Shown: in pieces, positions 5,820-8,388 of the stretch | How positions within the stretch are numbered: position 1 is the stretch's first letter | How the letters are laid out: every line of letters begins with the position of its first letter | Assembly (NCBI GenBank): GCA_031289235.1 | Contig: JAITPU010000030.1 | Coordinates: forward strand, 1-8,388 | DNA length: 8,388 bases | Direction of reading: 5' to 3' | Origin: Eubacteriales Family XIII. Incertae Sedis bacterium | GTDB lineage: Bacteria > Bacillota > Clostridia > Peptostreptococcales > Anaerovoracaceae | The notes under the pieces: generated by a model | The model's database searches: none | Seen by the model: the letters and a program-made list of their open reading frames with translations, nothing else | What the model was told of the DNA's origin: nothing | Made by a program: the position numbers and the translations under genes

Positions 5820-7469
5820 TCATAAAGAAGAAAAACGAATTAGCTCGCGGGCGCTTTCGCAGGTTTTCCCTGTGATATTCGAGCCTCCGAGCAGCCGGGC
5901 CACTTCCATGACGCGCTCTTCTCCTTCGAGGGGCAGAAGAGTGGTGCGGGTCATTTCGCCGTCGTCGCTTTTCTGTATCATGTAATGATGCTCGCCGCAG
6001 GAGGCAATCTGCGGCAGATGGGTGATGCAGATGATCTGATGGTTCTTCGACATGCGCCGCAGTTTTTCGCCGACGACGCTGGCGGTAACACCGCTGACGC
6101 CGCTGTCGATCTCGTCAAAAATCATTGTCGGAATTCGGTCGTAATCGCCTATTACCGCTTTGAAAGCCAGCATCATTCGCGACATCTCACCGCCCGACGC
6201 TATTTTCACGAGGGGAAGCAGGGGCTGCCCTTTGTTCGCGGAGATCAAAAACTCGAGGGTGTCAAACCCGTTTTCAGAAAACGCGCCGGGAATATTTTCA
6301 ATTTCATTGAACCGCACTTCAAAACGCGCATTTTTGAAATTCAGCCCCTCAAGTTCGGCGTTGATCTTCCGCGCCAGTTCTTCGGCTGAGGCGAGCCGAA
6401 GCCCGCGCAGCTTCGCGGAGAGGGCGCTCAGTTCGTCCTTCAGCGCGGTTAAGCGCTCTTCCAGTACGGCTTTCTGTTCGCCGGCGCTTTCCGCGTTTCC
6501 GAGTTCCCGGAGCAGCTTTTCACGGTATTCGAGAACTTTAGCCGTGCTGCCGCCGTACTTCGCGTTCAGCCGCTCCAGCGTATCAAGCCGCGCGACAGTC
6601 CGGTCAAGGGTTTCGGAAGAAAAATCCATGCTTTCTCTGTAAGCGCGCATCTCCGAAGAAAGACTCTCCAGACTATAGTAGCAGTCTGAAATTACGGCTT
6701 CCATATCCCGCAGCTTTTCAGAAAACGGAGACACCTCCCGCAGTTTTTGAAGAACCTCGCCAAGTTCGCCGGATATGGAGGGGCTGTTTTCAAACAAAGC
6801 CTCATAAGCGGCGGAAAGACTCCCGTAAATAGCTTCGCTATTTTGCAAAAGCGCCATTTGCTCCCGCAGTTCGTCGTCTTCTCCGGGAAGAGGGCGGGCC
6901 TTTTCGATTTCGTCAAGTTCAAAGCGCATGAAGTCCAGCCGCCGTTCGGCGTCAGCCTCGCCGCGCAGCAGCACCGAAAGCTCCCGGCCGGTCTTGGAGT
7001 AATCCTCGTAAACATCGGCTACCTTTTGCCGCGCCGGCGCGATGGTTTTGCTGTGATAAGCGTCGATAAGCCGCAAATGATTTTCAGTACGGAAGAGAGA
7101 ATGATGGTCGTATTGCCCGTGGATATCCGCGATTTCCCTGGAAAAAGCGGAAAGCTGAGCCAGGGAAAAGATCTCACCGTCGATTTTGGCGATGCTTTTG
7201 CCGGAGGCGGAAATTTCCCTCGTCAGAATTATCTCTTCACCATTAAACTCCGTCACAAGCTGGATCAAAGCTTTCTTTTGCCCGGTTCGGACCATGGCAG
7301 TGTCTGCGCGGCTGCCCAAACCCAAGCTGACAGCGTCGATAATGACGGACTTTCCCGCGCCGGTTTCCCCGGTTATAACGGTAAGCCCCGGATGAAAATC
7401 CGCTTCGATCTGTTCGACGGTGGCGAAGTTATTTATGGAAAGATGAGTGATCATGATACGTTTCTTCAT
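5820..7469 (-). CDS. recN: DNA repair protein RecN
   Basis: A 549-aa SMC-like ATPase of normal RecN length that acts at DNA double-strand breaks, tethering ends and promoting recombinational repair. The N-terminal half-domain has Walker A GETGAGKS at 34-41 and the RecN-typical DIHGQYDHHSLF at 115-126. A long coiled-coil middle runs from about 145 to 385, with the conserved KYGGS at 304-308. The C-terminal half-domain carries the ABC signature ASGGEMSR (424-431), Walker B TMIFDEID (448-455) and the THLPQIAS switch (483-490). All key residues are intact. The start is uncertain. ATG 7469 has GGAAAG only 2 nt upstream, and the in-frame ATG at 7454 (MITHLSINNF) fits the usual RecN N-terminus better. 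The gene converges on ispH-rpsA and diverges from ruvC. RecN is often SOS-controlled, but no canonical LexA box is seen upstream. Confidence 0.97.
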   Translation of the reverse strand: MKKRIMITHLSINNFATVEQIEADFHPGLTVITGETGAGKSVIIDAVSLGLGSRADTAMVRTGQKKALIQLVTEFNGEEIILTREISASGKSIAKIDGEIFSLAQLSAFSREIADIHGQYDHHSLFRTENHLRLIDAYHSKTIAPARQKVADVYEDYSKTGRELSVLLRGEADAERRLDFMRFELDEIEKARPLPGEDDELREQMALLQNSEAIYGSLSAAYEALFENSPSISGELGEVLQKLREVSPFSEKLRDMEAVISDCYYSLESLSSEMRAYRESMDFSSETLDRTVARLDTLERLNAKYGGSTAKVLEYREKLLRELGNAESAGEQKAVLEERLTALKDELSALSAKLRGLRLASAEELARKINAELEGLNFKNARFEVRFNEIENIPGAFSENGFDTLEFLISANKGQPLLPLVKIASGGEMSRMMLAFKAVIGDYDRIPTMIFDEIDSGVSGVTASVVGEKLRRMSKNHQIICITHLPQIASCGEHHYMIQKSDDGEMTRTTLLPLEGEERVMEVARLLGGSNITGKTCESARELIRFSSL

Positions 7470-7519
7470 TTCTTTCCGCTTCGGAGAAATCGTTGCTATA
7501 AGGCCAATCTTTTTGCAAA

Positions 7520-7544
7520 GGCGCTATGTCCAGCATACATCGCC
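7520..7544 (-). other. Hairpin in the predicted recN leader
   Basis: In the transcript from the predicted recN promoter, 7544-7541 pairs with 7523-7520 (GGCG/CGCC). ATGT pairs with ACAT inside this, with a 2-nt bulge and a 7-nt loop. The leader would be roughly 85 nt long. No known riboswitch is recognised. Confidence 0.3.
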
Positions 7545-7561
7545 GAACGTTTTGTAATTTA

Positions 7562-7590
7562 ATCATATCCTAAAAAGACTGCGGATTCAA
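7562..7590 (-). promoter_or_regulatory. Putative recN promoter
   Basis: Read on the minus strand, TTGAAT (7590-7585, 4 of 6 to the -35 consensus) and TATGAT (7567-7562, 5 of 6 to the -10 consensus) are spaced 17 bp. Transcription would begin near 7555, about 85 nt before the recN start. Confidence 0.55.
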
Positions 7591-7711
7591 CAATTTTTCA
7601 TTTGAACACAAGGGCGCCGCGAGGAAACTCCCGCGTCCAGCCCCTGTCGGCGGCTGCCTTTGTATGCTTACAAACACTCTGCGTGAGCCGTACGTCGTTG
7701 CTCTGTCCGGT
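7591..7711. other. Control region between divergent recN and ruvC promoters
   Basis: These 121 bp between the two promoters hold no gene that I can support. A 16-bp dyad, TTTGTA-TGCT-TACAAA at 7659-7674, is the only clear symmetry and lies about 40 bp upstream of the ruvC -35 box. Together with the leaders on both sides, the gene-free stretch between recN and ruvC is about 300 bp. Confidence 0.4.
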
Positions 7712-7740
7712 TTGACTTTTCGGATGGAATATGCTAAATT
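7712..7740 (+). promoter_or_regulatory. Putative ruvC promoter with extended -10
   Basis: TTGACT at 7712-7717 (5 of 6) and TAAATT at 7735-7740 (4 of 6) are spaced 17 bp. TGC stands immediately before the -10, giving an extended -10 element. Transcription would begin near 7747, leaving a leader of about 25 nt that contains the ribosome binding site. Confidence 0.65.
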
Positions 7741-7772
7741 GAAACATAAGAAAAACAGATATGGAGTGAGTT

Positions 7773-8291
7773 TTGAAGATTCTTGGCATCGACCCCGGTT
7801 ACGCCATTCTTGGCTACGGAGCAATCAATATGGAAGGGAGCAAGTTTTCCCTTTGCGGGTATGGGACGATTACCACTGCTTCCGGCGTGAATATGCCGGA
7901 CAGGCTTAAATGTTTATACACAGAATTGATGGATGTAATTCAGGAATATGAGCCGGACGTGGCTTCCCTTGAGGAGCTTTTTTTTAACAGCAACGCGAAA
8001 ACCGCCATCATGGTGGGGCAGGCGCGGGGAGCCGTGATTTTGGCCTGCGTCAATTCCGGGCTGGAGATATGTGAGTATACGCCGCTGCAGATAAAGCAGG
8101 GGCTTACGGGTTATGGGCGCGCGGAAAAAACACAAATGCAGGCGATGGTCAAAAATATACTGCGCCTGAAAGAAATCCCGCGGCCCGACGACGCGGCGGA
8201 CGCGCTGGCGGCCGCGATTTGCCACGGCCATTCGTCGGGATACCGCCGCCGTTTTCAGGAAAAATTACACGGAAGCGCGCATGTGCGCTGA
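7773..8291 (+). CDS. ruvC: Crossover junction endodeoxyribonuclease RuvC
   Basis: A 172-aa Holliday-junction resolvase of normal length. As a dimer it cuts four-way junctions symmetrically, guided by the RuvAB branch-migration motor. The RNase H-like fold shows all four acidic metal ligands: D7 in GIDPGY, E67 in SLEELFF, and D140 and D143 in PDDAADALAAAICH. The conserved segments NAKTAIMVGQARGAVILA and LTGYGRAEKTQM are also present. The start is a TTG at 7773 with GGAG at 7763-7766, 6 nt upstream; it gives the exact family N-terminus MKILGIDPGY. ruvA follows after 41 nt on the same strand, so a ruvC-ruvA(-ruvB) operon is likely. The gene is divergent from recN. Confidence 0.97.
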   Translation: MKILGIDPGYAILGYGAINMEGSKFSLCGYGTITTASGVNMPDRLKCLYTELMDVIQEYEPDVASLEELFFNSNAKTAIMVGQARGAVILACVNSGLEICEYTPLQIKQGLTGYGRAEKTQMQAMVKNILRLKEIPRPDDAADALAAAICHGHSSGYRRRFQEKLHGSAHVR

Positions 8292-8332
8292 TACGCGAAA
8301 GGCCGGCGGACTCCCGGGCCGAAGAAACACGA

Positions 8333-8388
8333 ATGATACATTACGTTAAAGGCGAACTCGCATTTAAGATGGACGGCCGCGTCGTCAT
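8333..8388 (+). CDS. ruvA: Holliday junction DNA helicase subunit RuvA, N-terminal fragment
   Basis: The first 18 codons (MIHYVKGELAFKMDGRVV) are visible before the window ends. They match the start of RuvA, whose N-terminal OB-fold begins M-I-x-Y-I/V-K/R-G-x-L and continues into a strand containing VV. RuvA binds Holliday junctions as a tetramer and loads the RuvB motor. The position, 41 nt after ruvC, supports the call. The ribosome binding site is weak (GAAGAAA upstream). Confidence 0.88.
   Translation, partial: MIHYVKGELAFKMDGRVV

Noticed and set aside
7544..7557. CGAAC half-site as a LexA box upstream of recN
   Set aside because: The partner half should read GTTCG after four bases but reads TGTAA. 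Only one arm is present.
6747..7562. Antisense frame (271 aa) opposite recN
   Set aside because: RecN on the other strand has every expected motif. The antisense product matches no family I recognise.

Overview
The window reads as a chromosomal segment of an anaerobic, Clostridia-like member of the Bacillota. Three things suggest this: the fusion of IspH to ribosomal protein S1, a DUF5685 protein next to a small J-domain protein (a pairing I know from Lachnospiraceae and Oscillospiraceae), and strong Shine-Dalgarno sites combined with TTG starts. Assignment below class level is not possible from this sequence alone. No mobile elements, tRNA or rRNA genes, or CRISPR arrays are visible.

Positions 1-5681 are all transcribed rightwards. 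They hold the 3' end of dnaK, a complete dnaJ, a DUF5685 gene, a second and divergent J-domain gene with a cysteine-rich tail, and a long ispH-rpsA fusion. I see no intrinsic terminator until the hairpin at 5777-5809, so read-through across the whole block is possible. Gaps between genes are 34 to 115 nt. The first two genes are the classical Hsp70 system. The next two look like an accessory chaperone module of unknown function. The fusion joins the last enzyme of the MEP isoprenoid pathway to a four-domain S1 protein with a long acidic repetitive tail.

The most striking signal lies inside the fusion. The end of the IspH coding part falls from about two-thirds GC to about one-third GC. There it contains a near-consensus promoter (TTGAAA, 17 bp, TACAAT), then a 9-nt perfect anti-16S Shine-Dalgarno and an in-frame ATG at 4023, exactly at the IspH/S1 junction. 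The locus therefore probably makes both a fused IspH-S1 protein and a stand-alone S1.

Positions 5820-8388 form a DNA repair block. recN is on the minus strand and converges on the fusion. After a control region of about 300 bp carrying two divergent promoters, ruvC and the beginning of ruvA run rightwards. RecN acts early in double-strand break repair, and RuvA and RuvC act at the Holliday-junction stage. No canonical Bacillus-type LexA box is visible between them.
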